From Coleophoma eucalyptorum (Eukaryota > Ascomycota > Leotiomycetes > Helotiales > Dermateaceae): a stretch of DNA of 64,000 nucleotides. The translations under genes and the position numbers were made by a program. Below, one piece after another: positions 1 to 11,893 of the stretch. Below the pieces are notes generated by a model, which saw only the letters and a list, made by a program, of their open reading frames with translations, was not told the DNA's origin and did not search any database. The DNA lies in assembly GCA_026120035.1 (NCBI GenBank), contig JALRME010000001.1, positions 2,617,909 through 2,681,908 on the forward strand, read 5' to 3'. Positions within the stretch are counted from its first letter, which is position 1. Each line of letters opens with the position of its first letter.

Positions 1-1
1 T

Positions 2-1916
2 TTCACCAGTCCATATGCTGGAGACCGCTCATCACGATTGTTACGACCTCAACCTACAACTATGGCAAGCCAGACCTCTACAGCCCAACTTCTTACGCCA
101 AATGGAGTATGGAAACAACAGGATTCGTTCAGGAATAGCCTTCTCCCAAGTGATTTCGAGGGATCCGGGCCTGCGGGTTTTATTCATGAATCTGTCGTAC
201 CTCAACCACCCGCTGATTGGCAGCCTGCCGGGTATCCCCTTGCTCACACTATTTGTCTTGTTACAGCCTATTCTGAGGGCGAACTTGGTGTCCGGACCAC
301 TCTTGACTCTGTTGCCATGACCGACTATCCAAACAGCCACAAGACGATTCTTGTAGTCTGCGATGGTATAATCAAAGGAAAAGGAGAGACCATGTCCACC
401 CCAGATATCATCCTTAGCATGATGAAAGACCATGCAGTCCTTCCTGACGAAGTGATGGCATTTTCTTACGTAGCCGTGTCGAGTGGTTCCAAGAGACACA
501 ACATGGCCAAGGTCTACTCTGGCTTTTATGATTACGGCCATAACTCAACAATTCCATTGGATCGACAACAACGTGTACCAATGATGGTCATTGTAAAGTG
601 CGGGACTCCAGACGAGGCTCAAAAGAGCAAGCCGGGAAACAGAGGAAAGCGTGACAGTCAAATCATCCTCATGTCTTTCTTGCAGAAAGTCATGTTTGAT
701 GAACGGATGACTGAGCTAGAGTTTGAAATGTTCAATGGTCTTTGGAGAGTCACCGGAATCTCTCCAGACTTCTACGAAATTGTACTTATGGTCGACGCTG
801 ATACCAAGGTGTTCCCAGACAGCTTAACCCACATGGTCTCTGCCATGGTCAAAGATCCCGAAATTATGGGACTCTGTGGAGAGACAAAAATTGCCAATAA
901 GAGAGCCAGCTGGACCTCTGCGATTCAAGTGTTCGAGTATTTCATCTCGCATCACTCTGCCAAAGCCTTCGAGTCCGTTTTCGGAGGTGTCACCTGTCTC
1001 CCTGGATGTTTTTGCATGTACCGAATTAAGGCGCCAAAGGGCGGGCAGAATTATTGGGTTCCCATTCTTGCGAACCCAGATGTTGTAGAACACTATTCTG
1101 AGAATGTCGTGGATACTCTTCACAAGAAGAATCTTCTACTTCTTGGTGAAGATCGTTACCTTTCAACACTGATGCTTCGAACTTTCCCAAAGCGCAAACA
1201 GGTCTTCGTACCTCAGGCAGTTTGCAAAACTACAGTTCCCGAAACCTTCTCCGTCCTTTTATCTCAAAGACGTAGATGGATCAATAGTACAGTGCACAAT
1301 CTGATGGAACTAGTCTTGGTTCGAGATCTCTGTGGTACTTTCTGTTTCAGTATGCAGTTTGTTGTCTTTATTGAGCTTGTAGGCACACTTGTTCTGCCAG
1401 CAGCCATTGCATTTACCTTCTATGTTGGTATGTATCTGTTGCAACACTCTATGATATCTTCTCTAACAGGAAACAGTCATCGACTCCATAATTAACACAC
1501 CCCAAGTGATTCCGCTGGTTCTTCTAGCGCTCATCCTTGGTCTTCCCGCTGTTCTTATTGTAATGACAGCTCACCGCTGGTCATACGTTGTATGGATGTT
1601 AATCTACCTACTCTCCCTCCCAATCTGGAATTTCATACTTCCCACTTACGCTTTCTGGAAATTCGACGATTTCTCCTGGGGCGATACTCGTAAGACCGCA
1701 GGCGAGAAAACCAAGAAGGCCGGTATCGAGTACGAGGGCGAGTTCGACAGCTCAAAAATTACGATGAAACGGTGGAGCGAGTTTGAGAAAGAAAGGCGGC
1801 TGCGCAACCAAGCTTATGGTAACGGCTATAATAGCAAGGAGAACATGAGCCAGGTTGGTGGAGCGTGGCCACCACAGCATGAAAGAGGCGGTTACGAGGA
1901 GTATTCTGACATGTAG
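2..1916 (+). CDS. Class IV chitin synthase, 3' part
   Basis: Polymerises UDP-GlcNAc into chitin at the plasma membrane. The frame is open from base 2, so the N-terminal several hundred residues lie outside the window. Exons are 2-1427 and 1477-1916; the second AG (GAAACAG) is the acceptor that keeps frame. Visible are the glycosyltransferase core with the EDRYLS stretch and the QRRRWINST signature, followed by membrane helices, then WSYVVWM, PIWNF and [11 protein letters not shown] close to yeast Chs3. The Chs3-like end and the lack of a DEK C-terminal domain favour class IV over class V/VI; the missing N-terminus means a myosin-type head cannot be formally excluded. The C-terminus is glycine- and tyrosine-rich. 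It converges on the polo kinase gene. Confidence 0.93.
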
Positions 1917-3029
1917 AAAGCGATCGGTTAATTAAAGCATGGCTTGGCGGAGCGTTCGTTTAAAAAAATTTGCTCATGACTATAACGAATTGGAAAAAAA
2001 AGGCAGAACATGCATTGCGTTGGGCGGCGGGGTCTCTAATTGTTGGGCTAGTTTAGACCTCTGTAACTTTTGTACTTTAGTACTGTCTCTCTCCTTTGGC
2101 TTTTCGCACACAAGAAAAGAGGCTTTTGGATGATGATTGATTGATTGACCATCCACGATGGATAGGGAATGGTGTTTTTAAATGGGTTTGGAAATCGGGA
2201 TTGGGAAGGAAGCAACCACTACGGGAATGGAACAGGAATCCTGTTCTCTAATAATCTACCTTATGTACTTGTTTATCCCCTCGTCCCTTGATAATCCATC
2301 GGCTATTTACCCACCTTGTTTTGAATCCTTTGTAAAGAATTTTCAGTGTCTCTCTGTATTGTGGAATCTGTTTATGTAAGTACTCTTTGTATTCTGGCTG
2401 GGTTTTCTACAGAAGGCAAAGCCTTGTTCTTGGGTTGTTCTTAGACATTTAAAATACTTGCATTGGTCGCAGTTCCTAGAAATTTACAGCAAGACAGGTT
2501 TAATTAGGCAGGCATGCAGTTCACGGATTGTAGTTGAATTGGAGTATGAATTTGTACAAGAGTTGTTCAATAAAGCACTGTACAGTGTTACAAGTGGCTA
2601 GCTACGGGACTGCAGGTCCATGAGCATAATATCAAATGCATCATTAATAAGGTGAGGTTAAGGTCAGCTAAGTAGCGGAGCAGTGTGCTGTACACATACT
2701 CGCTGGAACCATTGGTAAACCGATAGAAGAAAGTAGACAGCCGTGAGAGGGAGCCATGACCAATCTCCTCTGGAAAAAATAAACGCCTTGATTAAGAACC
2801 TTCCCAACGCCGAACAAAGAAATCGAAAAGCACCGCTATGCATCGATGCAACCAGCCAGTCCCTCTCCCGTAGTTTCTCATTGGGGCGCCGCTTCATACG
2901 CCGGAAGTACAAGAACGACACATAACATCATAAACATCGTAAGTTGCTATCAAGTCGTAAAGACTTGTCTCAATATTGACCATAATAGAGGTGAGAGCCA
3001 TAGAAAAGCTCCAATATAATCCTCAGATC
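1917..3029. other. Convergent intergenic region
   Basis: This 1.1 kb lies between the chitin synthase stop and the polo kinase stop. Short frames here lack protein-like character. It presumably holds both 3' UTRs; nothing else is recognised. Confidence 0.6.
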
Positions 3030-6000
3030 TTACTTGACATCTGGTATGTCAGCGGCAGGGTTTCTGGGATCGAACCATGCCACTCTCCTTTCATCTCCGT
3101 TCTTGCCGCCAACGGTGGTCCAGACGTGCTTGTAAGGTACTCTAACGTTGACAAGTTCTCTGTTACCGCACCATCGCAGTCGTGTTGAAGGATCCATGTC
3201 ACTGATTCCAATACCATTGTTCTTTGTCCATTCCTTGATGCAAGTCTTGATAAATTCAACTTTCTTGCGGAAGTCATTTGCTTGAGGGATGCCTTGAATC
3301 ATTGGATTTATTACTGGCTTGTTGCGACTTGTGCGTGATGGTTTTGCCATGAAGTTTAGCAGGGTTTGAAGAGGGTAGGACAAATGCTGGCGGTCATCCA
3401 ATGCATTCGACGGGATGGTTCCATTCTGACTAAGATCTCGAGCAGCTTCCAGTGGAAGGTGGTAGAAGTCACACCAGGTGCCATCAGCAGAAATGACAAT
3501 CTTTGTGTGGTCGGGAAAGTTGAACTATGATTTGGTCAGCTTTTAAAATTCGGGGTTCGAAAGGCCAGTCTTACCTGGAAGTGTCCATCTCCAAAGTACC
3601 AGCATCCAACATCTCCCCAGCGTTGGTAGAAGGTCACAACATTACCAGGAGCAACCAGTTCTTGCGATCTTCCATCCGGTTTCTTGGCGACAGCATCCTC
3701 AGAAGGATAATCTCCATCTCTGCCATATTGACTCATATAGTTGGCAAATTTCTTCCAAAGTACGATCTTTTCTCGCTTTCGGTCATCCCAGGCATCGCGT
3801 CCTCGTAGAAGTTTTGCTGACTCCCCGTTCTCAGGGATAGTCACCTTGTAATTCATTGGGTTGACTTTTCCTCGAAAGAAGCCAGCCTCTGCTCTATTCT
3901 CATAGAACTCAATGTTTGGCCCAGATATCGGGACAATTTGCTGTCTGTCTAGATAATCTGGATTATTCTTATTCTGCAAATGATATTCAGCATCGCGCAC
4001 GACGACACAAGATGGTGGAATGACCCCTCTACAGGAGTTTGGTAGGTCGGTGAAGGTATTTCTGAAAATGCACCCGACACTTCCGTTGCTGAGAATATAC
4101 CCAAGTCCGAACTTGGTAGTGTAGTCAACCCATTTTACAACGATTGGATGGTTGTTTGGGATGGTTGTGGGCGTTGATGCAATGGATCTGCTATTCAGAG
4201 CACGCTCAAGTTCTTTTTCTAATCGTCGAAGTCTGGCAAGAACATCAACAGGCTCCGTACCTGGTAGCCATTCAAGCTCCTCTTTTGGATTGAATAGGGA
4301 AACAGGTTTGTCCGTCGAAATCTGCTCTTTTGGAGCCTCTTGAGACTTTCGTTCTGTTTCGACCTTTTGTAGTTGTTCTACCATGTCTGCAGCTAGGCGT
4401 TCCTCGACGCCCACCTCTTTCTTGGGAGGTTCTGAGATTGGCCTGCGAAGAGATGTCTTACTATACCTGGCAGCAGAAATAGTATCACGCAGGGATGAGC
4501 TCGTGCTGGCCATGTGTCCGGGTTGTTCGTTGGCACCATCGACAGCAATTTGACGCGTTCTTACACTCCTATTAGGTAATGTTGCTACGGCAGGTTGGGC
4601 TTTTGCTCTCTGTTGTGCCGCAAAGCTTTGCGTGTTTGTGCTTCTAGCCATTGGTGGTAGCTCTTGCTTTCGTGATGAGATTCGCTCAAGCATTTCTAAA
4701 GCCGGCTTCAAGAGATCATCCTCCTCGATGGGCAGACTCTTCTGCTCCCTCTTCCACTCGTCAAAGCATCGATAGACAACATCTTCTGCAAGAGGAACTT
4801 GTGGTGTAAGCCCAGCCTTCTCCTCTGCAGCTACCTCTCGATAGGTGCTTGTGTGTTTTTTAGGCACACCCCAAGGACCGACTTCACACTGCATGCACAG
4901 TTTCTTCAGGTTTTGTTTGTATAGAGCAGCCTTGCTGGAATTTGAACCGGAGGAAATGAACTGATTTGAATCTGGCGAGCCTTCTCTCCATTCTGGGCTC
5001 ATCTCCTCAGCTCGTGGCATCCATCCGCAGGTGAAGAAAGGGTGCTGAACGATATGGTCAGGTTCGGGTCTGAGGGCTGGTTCACGGAGCATCAAAGCTA
5101 CTAAGTCTTTAACCTCCTCTGAGATATAGTTTTCCGATGTCTCGAGCTTTGGCCAATCGTAGTCTCGTTCCCTTGCTCTTCGGTATATTTCATCGGCCGT
5201 TTGCGATTGAAACGGGGGCTTTCCGGTAAGCAAAGCAAAACTGAGGCACGTTAGAATTGGATTAAAGATGCGCCAAAAAAAACATACATGATGATTCCTA
5301 AACTCCAGATGTCGACTGTGTGATCATGGCCACCTTTATTCTTCTCCAAAATCTCAGGAGCAATGTAATTCGGTGTACCGCACAATGTAGTTCGCCGACA
5401 AGCAGTCATGTCTTTTCCAGACATGAGAAGTGCTGCAAGGCCAAAGTCTCCAACCTTAACATTCATGTCTTTATCCAGGAAAACATTTCCCATTTTCAGA
5501 TCTCGATGGATTATACCCTTGGCGTGCATATACTTGATCGCTCCGGCCAGCTGGATGGTATAAAATCGAACTTCAGGCTCTGTGATATACTTCCTTTTCT
5601 TCACCATATCCATCAAGGATCCACTGGGGCACAATTCCAGAACGATATATGTACAACTTTCGTAGGCGAACGCTCGATGGAATTTGACAATGTTGGGGTG
5701 GTTCATTTTCGAGTGAATTTGAAGTTCCGTTTGAAACTGCAAAGAATTGTCAACGCAATTCAAGGAAAATTTCAAGTATACATACCTTTTGCTCCATCTT
5801 CTTCTGTGGCATGTAACTCTTGACGATCTTGAGAGCGTACTTCTGTCGCGTTCCAGCAAGTCTGCCTTCATAACATATTGCGAATCCACCTTTCCCAAGC
5901 AATTTTCCCATATGATAAACTGCTCCATTCTTTCGGTCTGAGCTAGCAGGCTCGAGCACATCATCTGGAGGTGGTGCAGGGTGATCTTTCTCTTTGGACG

Positions 6001-6109
6001 TCAATTTCGCTGCTGGCGCCGTCTTCGTAAGTGTCTTAGATTTCTGTGTAGTTTGTTTTCCTCTGTTGTATGCAACAGTATTGGCATCTCGGGGTGCCAA
6101 TGCTTCCAT
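3030..6109 (-). CDS. Polo-like mitotic kinase
   Basis: Serine/threonine kinase of the Cdc5/Plk1 family, acting in mitotic entry, spindle function and mitotic exit. Exons on the minus strand are 6109-5786, 5736-5288, 5240-3575 and 3524-3030, giving about 977 aa. The kinase domain has GKGGFA (72-77), ALK lysine 94, HRDLK (185-189), DFG (205-207), activation-loop Thr224/225 before LCGT, and APE (234-236). Two polo boxes follow: one begins KWVDYTTKFG, the second contains DHTK, matching the His/Lys pincer that binds phosphopeptides in human Plk1. The ATG at 6109 is used because the frame further upstream offers only a TTG. The disordered linker between kinase and polo boxes makes it longer than yeast Cdc5 (about 700 aa), nearer to Aspergillus PlkA. 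Confidence 0.96.
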
Positions 6110-6945
6110 ATTTACTTGGTCTAGACAATTATTTGACAAGATGAATTTGCGTGAGCTGATCAGGTTCGTCGATGAATTCGTCTTTCTGGCTTGTCTTCCT
6201 TGGTTTGCGCAATCGGTGGTCCTTTTTCCTTATATATTGAAGTTCTCGATGTCTTCGTGGTGTAAATTGGACCTAGCAAAACTGTAGGGTATTAAAATTA
6301 GCTCACAAACAATATATTCAACCTCAGAAATCCGTCTACTCAATAGGGCAAGACGCGTCGAGTGCCAGTATGAAAATGCAGTATATTCCGCACTCCTCAA
6401 AATGGTATCACGAACTCATGTTGGTACCGATCCAAAGACTCTGTAATGCCTGACTCTCTCAATCCACCCTTATTGATTCGTGCTTTGCGTGGGAAAGAAA
6501 TTGTACAACTCTTACCCTTGCTCTTGCCAATGGACACACTGTCATAAACAATCTACAGCGCAAAATTTTGAATTCGACCCGGCAGCATCGAGGAAGTGAA
6601 AGGGCTGTCGGTATCGAAAATCTGGCGTGGATTGCAAGCATGCTCGTGCAGGCAAGATCAACTATCAAATTCGTGTGTTCGGAAAATAAGGGCGCGTTGC
6701 CCAGCAACCACCAACCCGAGGCTTGACTTTGACGTCTGACCTCGCTTGACTTGAGAACCTTCAGGCATCATCGTCAAGATCCACCTTGACGTCTTGAGTC
6801 GCCGCATACTAAGCTTATCAACATCTTCAAAAATCCCTCTCATGGATTTACAGGTCGTATATCTCATCCCTGTCCATCCGACGCCTTAACTGCATGCGAT
6901 TGAAGACCAAATCGACGGCCAGGACCTCGATTTGTACTTGCTAGC
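6110..6945. promoter_or_regulatory. Divergent promoter region, polo kinase / OPA3-like
   Basis: 836 bp separate the two start codons, so it must hold both promoters. Small frames here are not protein-like. No specific operator could be named. Confidence 0.5.
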
Positions 6946-7608
6946 ATGGTTCCTCTGCCCCTTTTCAAGTTCGCATCCCTATTCGTGCGACATATCTCCA
7001 AGTATGGGGCTGTAAGTTTGGAAGACATGCCGTGGGAGTTTGGAACTAATGCACTATAGAACTACATCAAAAACCAAGCTCACGAGCATCCGAAGTTCCG
7101 AGTCATTGCAGCCCGATATGGACAGACCATGCACCAGATTAATATGCGGATGGCGGTAACATTATTACGAGACTCTGCGGCCGAGAAGAGAGCAAAAGAA
7201 AAGGCAGAGGCACCGACAGTGAAGACAGAAGAGCAGATGAAAGCCGACGAGAAGAATGCGCAACGGCGAGCGAAGGAGAAGGCTGAGGCAGCGAAAAGCA
7301 TATGGAAGCGAAAGTTCCGAGCGTTACCAGAAGAGAAAGCAGTCGACCTTTTCGCGGATGTGATCGGTGACTCGTTTATTCTGTTCGTAGCTGGTGGATT
7401 GATCATGTACGAGTACTTTAGGTCCAAGGCGAAACCTGATTCAAATGCGATTAAACTAGAGGAATTAAACCAAAAGCTCAGGGATTTAGACGACCGCGAA
7501 AAGGAATTGGAAGAGCACGAGAAGGAGCAACGCGCTCGAGTAGAAACATTGGAGCAAGCACTGGAAGAAATGAAGAGGCAAACTAAGGAAGGAAAGAAAA
7601 AATCATGA
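6946..7608 (+). CDS. OPA3-family mitochondrial protein
   Basis: Exons 6946-7011 and 7060-7608 give 204 aa. The N-terminus (MVPLPLFKFASLFVRHISK) is basic and amphipathic like a mitochondrial targeting region. It is followed by the OPA3 block with NQAHEHPKFR and the helix around HQINMR. A hydrophobic segment (DSFILFVAGGLIMYEY, about 145-160) precedes a strongly charged C-terminal coiled coil rich in Glu, Lys and Arg. Human OPA3 affects mitochondrial morphology and lipid metabolism; the fungal role is not well defined. A lysine/glutamate-rich insertion after the first block is common in fungal members. The 48-nt intron closes the frame exactly. Confidence 0.9.
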
Positions 7609-8165
7609 AGGTCTGACTGTGGTCTTGAATATCCCATTCCATCCCAAGGACAAGGACGAAAGGCCAAGCCTATTAGATTGGAGTAGAGGTAGCATAATAC
7701 GGTGTCTTATTGTGCAAGCGGTACTCTGTAGCAGCCAGCCGAAGATGGATACACAATACCCGTGTGGAGTCGTCCGTTTACAATGAGTGTTGAAAGACGT
7801 TCAAGTTAGTCTTAAGACATTTAAGTAGACTCTATTTTGTTTTGGCCTTAGGCGAGAGTTTGGTCTCAATTTGTATATACCCAACTCTTCATAAATCAAA
7901 GACTTTTGGGCAAGGTGCTCTCCACTCTATTACTATACTATGTACATCTTTGTTGCCTGCTGTCAAAGTATATGATATCTACCAAGTCGATAGGTTCTAA
8001 AATGTTCTGCTCATCTCTACGGAGCCGTCGAGAATGGTCTAATGCGCCATCTGCTATGCTTCGGTGCAAGACTGAGAAGTGGATAGGTGGGTTCGAAATA
8101 GAGACCAAGATCATAGATCACTGCTCACAAAATGTGTAGAGAAGGCCCTCGTTGCGACCGATATT
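7609..8165. other. Intergenic region
   Basis: 557 bp between the OPA3-like stop and the next proposed start. The frame at 7906-8139 has no supporting features. An upstream exon of the next gene could lie here, because its own frame meets a TGA at 8073. Confidence 0.45.
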
Positions 8166-8787
8166 ATGGTCCCTTTGCCCAAAATACCGCAGGACCCCTC
8201 AAAAAATTGGTTTCGATTTCTGCTACTTTCTGCCTCAGACTTATCCTCATCATCAGGGTATATGAACCGCATCGAGAGATTGTTCAATCACACAGGTGGT
8301 CGTGATGTAGGGATTATGTTCTTACTTCAGGAAAATGTAGATGGCGGCAATGGGATGATAGCTTTCATGGAGCTCCAGTCAAGGTGTGAATCGTCTCATT
8401 CTTTAGTTCATATTATACTGCCATATTTTGTTACTCACTATTATCAGCATAGCACCCTCCTTCGAAATGCCAATCCTTCCCCTATTGAACGTCTCCTTAC
8501 TCCAGGCCACGCTTGCCACCTTCCATCGACATCTCAGAATCACAAGTCTTGCTCCTGTACCAATCTCAAAGCCAGTTGAAATACTCCTGCCTTATTGCAC
8601 AGCTTCTCCACCGATGACAGTCCACACCAGGAACGTACTGAGTGACGTTTGTCACAGCATCCAAGAGCTGGCCCGAACAGCTACAATGGCTGATGGCCAG
8701 GAGGTCATTAGAAGTTACTTATCGGAGCCTGGTGCAGGCCATGCGGAGGATGTGATTGACTTCTGGATGGAGGAATACATCGTTTGA
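8166..8787 (+). CDS. Conserved-looking fungal protein of unknown function
   Basis: Exons 8166-8383 and 8448-8787 join in frame to give 185 aa. The intron has a GTGTGA donor and an ATTATCAG acceptor. The protein looks globular: a motif near TGGRDVGIMFLLQE, then GNGMIAFMELQ, then a proline-rich strand-like stretch MPILPLLNV, and an acidic end (EDVIDFWMEEYIV). No signal peptide or membrane helix is visible. I do not recognise a named family, although the pattern recalls unannotated proteins of other ascomycetes. The ATG at 8166 is the first in frame after a stop at 8073; a further 5' exon is possible. Confidence 0.6.
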
Positions 8788-9574
8788 TATTGAGAGATGC
8801 TTGCATTCTTGGGTTGAAGAGGTGATGGAACAGTACTAAACCATTGCTCCTATTTCCCTCGTTAAATCAAACATAGCTCTCATGCCTGAATTGACTATTC
8901 CAATCATCGATTGCAGTCTTGTAGTTCTCAACGATCGTTGGAATTATTTACTACTTACTTTATACCATTCTTCCAGTGGCATGCAGCAAATGGACCTGTG
9001 CCCAAGGAAGTTCACTAGAAAAAGACTTAGGTTCAATTCCTAGCAGGAGCCAGTGGAAGCTCCAGATCTGCCTCGTCCAGCATTATTTGACGTGTTGGAA
9101 ATGCTATGACTTCCCTTGAATCTTCTCGAAACAAAACTGCGATCATCGAAACAATGCACGATATGACGTCGGTTCACCCCACAAGCGGAAATACGGGGAT
9201 CTTCAGGCACCGCCAAGGCAGGTGCGAGCAATGCGTAAGGACAAACAAGGGGCATCACCTTTCATCAGTCGCGATTTGATGTGGCCAGATTGGAAGAGAA
9301 GGCTAAGGTGAGTGCAAACGAAAATAAAGTGAACTTCGTAAGAGGAACTGGCTGGTCGCGTGAGAGACCCATAGACCCCTGCTATGATGTCACTCCCGCA
9401 ATTGCCCAGGAACAAGCTGAGCTACAAAACCACCTGAACTTCTCCCCTCATTCCACCTCCTCTCCTCATCAACAACAACATCCAAATTCAAGAACACGCT
9501 CTTCACATTACAAGAAAATCTTCCTTATAAATCACCTATTACATACCTCTTTAACTACCCATAAATCAGCAATC
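8788..9574. promoter_or_regulatory. Promoter and leader of the Rtc3-like gene
   Basis: The last 150 bp are CT/CA-rich as in leaders of well expressed fungal genes. Stress-response-element cores occur at 9248-9252 (AGGGG), 9376-9380 (CCCCT) and 9444-9448 (CCCCT). Regulation by Msn2/4-type factors is an inference from these short motifs only. Confidence 0.4.
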
Positions 9575-10177
9575 ATGGTTCGCGGAGAAGCTATCCAAAC
9601 CAAAGTCCATTACAAGGGCACTGAGGATGATTTCGTCATCTTCGCCGACAGCGCTGCTGATGTTAAGAAGTGGAGAGAGGACAAGTCTGTTCCTTTAGCA
9701 TCTGTTGTAAACAGCTTCAAGATCTTTGTTACCCATAAGTAAGTGTATTTCATCCATCTTACTGGATTTCAATCTCGTGGTGTACCCCTCATGGTGGGGC
9801 TGTTTGTTGGCTGTCCAAAGGAGGGGTAATCACCACATCACGACCAAGTCCTTCCTAGATGTCTCAGACTCAAAGAGAAATCATGCAGTGTCAGATTCTT
9901 AAAGACGACATGCTGACTAGGAGCTTACAGGCAAGGTGCTCAAGGTACCCTTGACGGGGCTTCAAACGCAATTCTTGATAATGAGTTCGGTACACACGTC
10001 GACGACGAGGTGATCAAGATCATTCTTGAGAAGGGTCAAATGCAAGAGACCGAGGTATGAATCCATACTCTACTCTTAACCTTCCATCCTGTCCATATGA
10101 TACTAATATCTCATTCATAGGGAGCTGAGCGCCAGGGACCAAAGAACGACAGCATGGGAAGCCGTGCAGCTCACTAG
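9575..10177 (+). CDS. Rtc3-like SBDS N-terminal-domain protein
   Basis: Three exons, 9575-9738, 9931-10054 and 10121-10177, encode 114 aa. The fold matches the stand-alone SBDS N-terminal domain of yeast Rtc3 (YHR087W, about 111 aa): VHYKGTEDDFVIFA, then KIFVTHKQGAQGTLDGAS, then ILEKGQ. Yeast Rtc3 is a small soluble protein linked to RNA metabolism and stress; it is not the full ribosome-maturation factor SBDS, whose two other domains are absent here. The first intron is long for the region (192 nt) and itself contains an AGGGG core; the second carries a TACTAAT branch site. Confidence 0.88.
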
Positions 10178-11457
10178 GTGTATCTTCTCATTACCACAAT
10201 GCAACACAGGTGCACCCGGCGTTGGTAACACTGTTCCGGAGGTATTGGCGTACCTGGAGCTATTGAGCGATGCACATGTCAATTGTTTTGCTGGTTGGCA
10301 TGAGGACTTTTATTTGTTGACGTGACAATTATGCTTTTTGCACATTGTCACGGTCATTCTTCCAAATCTGTGATGATTGAAGAAAGGAAAGGCATCATAT
10401 CGGTCTGATTTGATGATGGCCATGATGGACGATGGTTTTTAGCAAGCTACTCAGTCCTCGTAGTAAATAAATGAACAAAAAAATAAAGGAAGTAAAACCA
10501 AAGCTGCAAAATTTAATCAATGCTGGTGGTTTCTGAAAAAAAAAAAGCCGTGATGGTAATCTTGAGATATCTACCTTATGTATGGGTATTATCCCTTCTA
10601 AAAGATAACTGTGCTATAACCTACCACTAATCCTGAAAATCGTACCCAGGATCATCATCCATGTTTCACTTAAAAAGGACACTGTTGTAACCATATACTT
10701 CTCCCCGATGCCGCGAACATCCTTCTTTTACCGAAACCTAGATATAGTAACATCGATCCGGCCAATCCTGGTTGAACCGACTAATTGCTTGGTAAACGAA
10801 CAGACACACGCATTCCATTCCATTCCACCCCCATTTCAAGGGTAATTTCCCACCCCAAGAAGAATAAAAAGAGTTCGACATACGTGACGCGATTATAAGG
10901 GCGCGGCGGAACCGACGCGGGATCTACGAAGGGGTACACCATGATGATGATACGGTAATCTTTTTCGTATATTTTTACTTTTAAAGAAAGGGCACATCCA
11001 GTAGCTAAAACTACCTGCGGTAAGGTAGATAGTAATGAGGGTGCTGTAATAAGAAAGATGCCTTAGATTCTGTAGGTAAGTATGCAAAAATAGGATAAAG
11101 TCCAGTCTACATGCAATGTTCACCTACACTTTCTGGGACAAATTGTGTGGTATTTTGAAGCTACCTTTCTTTCTGGAAAAGATTTATTTCCTGAATTTGT
11201 GTTTTCTTGGCTAGGTCTAAATCCAGGTTCTGATTATATATCGTTTCCCTCATAGGATGGTTTCCATTTTAGACCCTGAGATCAAAAACTCGACGTGACT
11301 CAAATTCGAGTACGATTGAGCGGAGCAAGAAGAGTAAGCAAGCAAGCAGGCAATTGAAGTAAAAGCGAGTGAGCGAGCGGACAGGTTTTCTTTATTCTTA
11401 TCATCATCTCCTTTCGTTATCTCTCATTTCCTCTTTCGTTTCAAGGAAAAGACTCCC
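10178..11457. other. Convergent intergenic region
   Basis: 1.28 kb between the Rtc3-like stop and the minus-strand micro-ORF. It is AT-rich with purine runs and has no frame worth calling. The minus-strand frame at 10893-11123 lacks protein-like character. Confidence 0.5.
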
Positions 11458-11637
11458 TCAGATCAACACCAGGTATATAGCACTGAACAACGACCACCAC
11501 AGCAGCAGCTCCCAACCGATAGAAAAAAATAAGTAAACCAGAACCAATGAGATCATTCCACCCATAATTATTACGCCGTACGCTGATGCTTGCTCCAGGT
11601 CTCGTGTCTTTTCGTAATCAAGCCGATCGAAAGCCAT
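11458..11637 (-). CDS. Possible 59-aa two-helix membrane microprotein
   Basis: A single ATG-initiated frame on the minus strand, 256 nt downstream of the stop of the next membrane-protein gene on the same strand. It has a charged head (MAFDRLDYEKTRDLEQ), then two closely spaced hydrophobic segments (GVIIMGGMISLVLVYLFF and ELLLWWSLFSAIYLVLI). The orderly charge then helix then helix layout suggests a real small membrane protein, but chance is possible at this length. It could be a separate gene or part of the 3' UTR of its neighbour. Family not recognised. Confidence 0.35.
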   Translation of the reverse strand: MAFDRLDYEKTRDLEQASAYGVIIMGGMISLVLVYLFFSIGWELLLWWSLFSAIYLVLI

Positions 11638-11756
11638 CAAGCCCCCGCTCTTCCTCCTCCATCCGTTAACGTATGTTTCGCCATGCTACTAGTCCCCAGC
11701 CCTCGTCTTTCCAGTTTGGTTGGGTCATATTTTCAAGTCGAGATGATATTTAATTG

Positions 11757-11782
11757 TTCGAATTCGTTCGTTCGTTCGCTCG
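11757..11782. repeat. TTCG microsatellite
   Basis: Short tetranucleotide array of TTCG units with a few interruptions, between the microprotein frame and the next stop codon. Confidence 0.7.
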
Positions 11783-11893
11783 TAGTTACAGCTCGAGCTG
11801 AGTTCTCTTTGCCTTTCTCCATGCATATTTGCTCGCTTATCCCCTCTCTCCTTCCCGCGCTGAAATCGAAGACTGGTGAGATGTATCAGATGA

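Noticed and set aside
3060..3080. GGTTCGATCCC on the minus strand, B-box-like
   Set aside because: It encodes WFDPRN in the polo kinase; no cloverleaf around it.
8085..8110. GGTTCGAAAT, B-box-like
   Set aside because: Flanks do not pair as a T-arm and no acceptor stem is found.
9020..9056. Possible tRNA: GGTTCAATTCC matches a B box with a weak T-arm
   Set aside because: No matching acceptor strand or credible anticodon arm within the required distance upstream.
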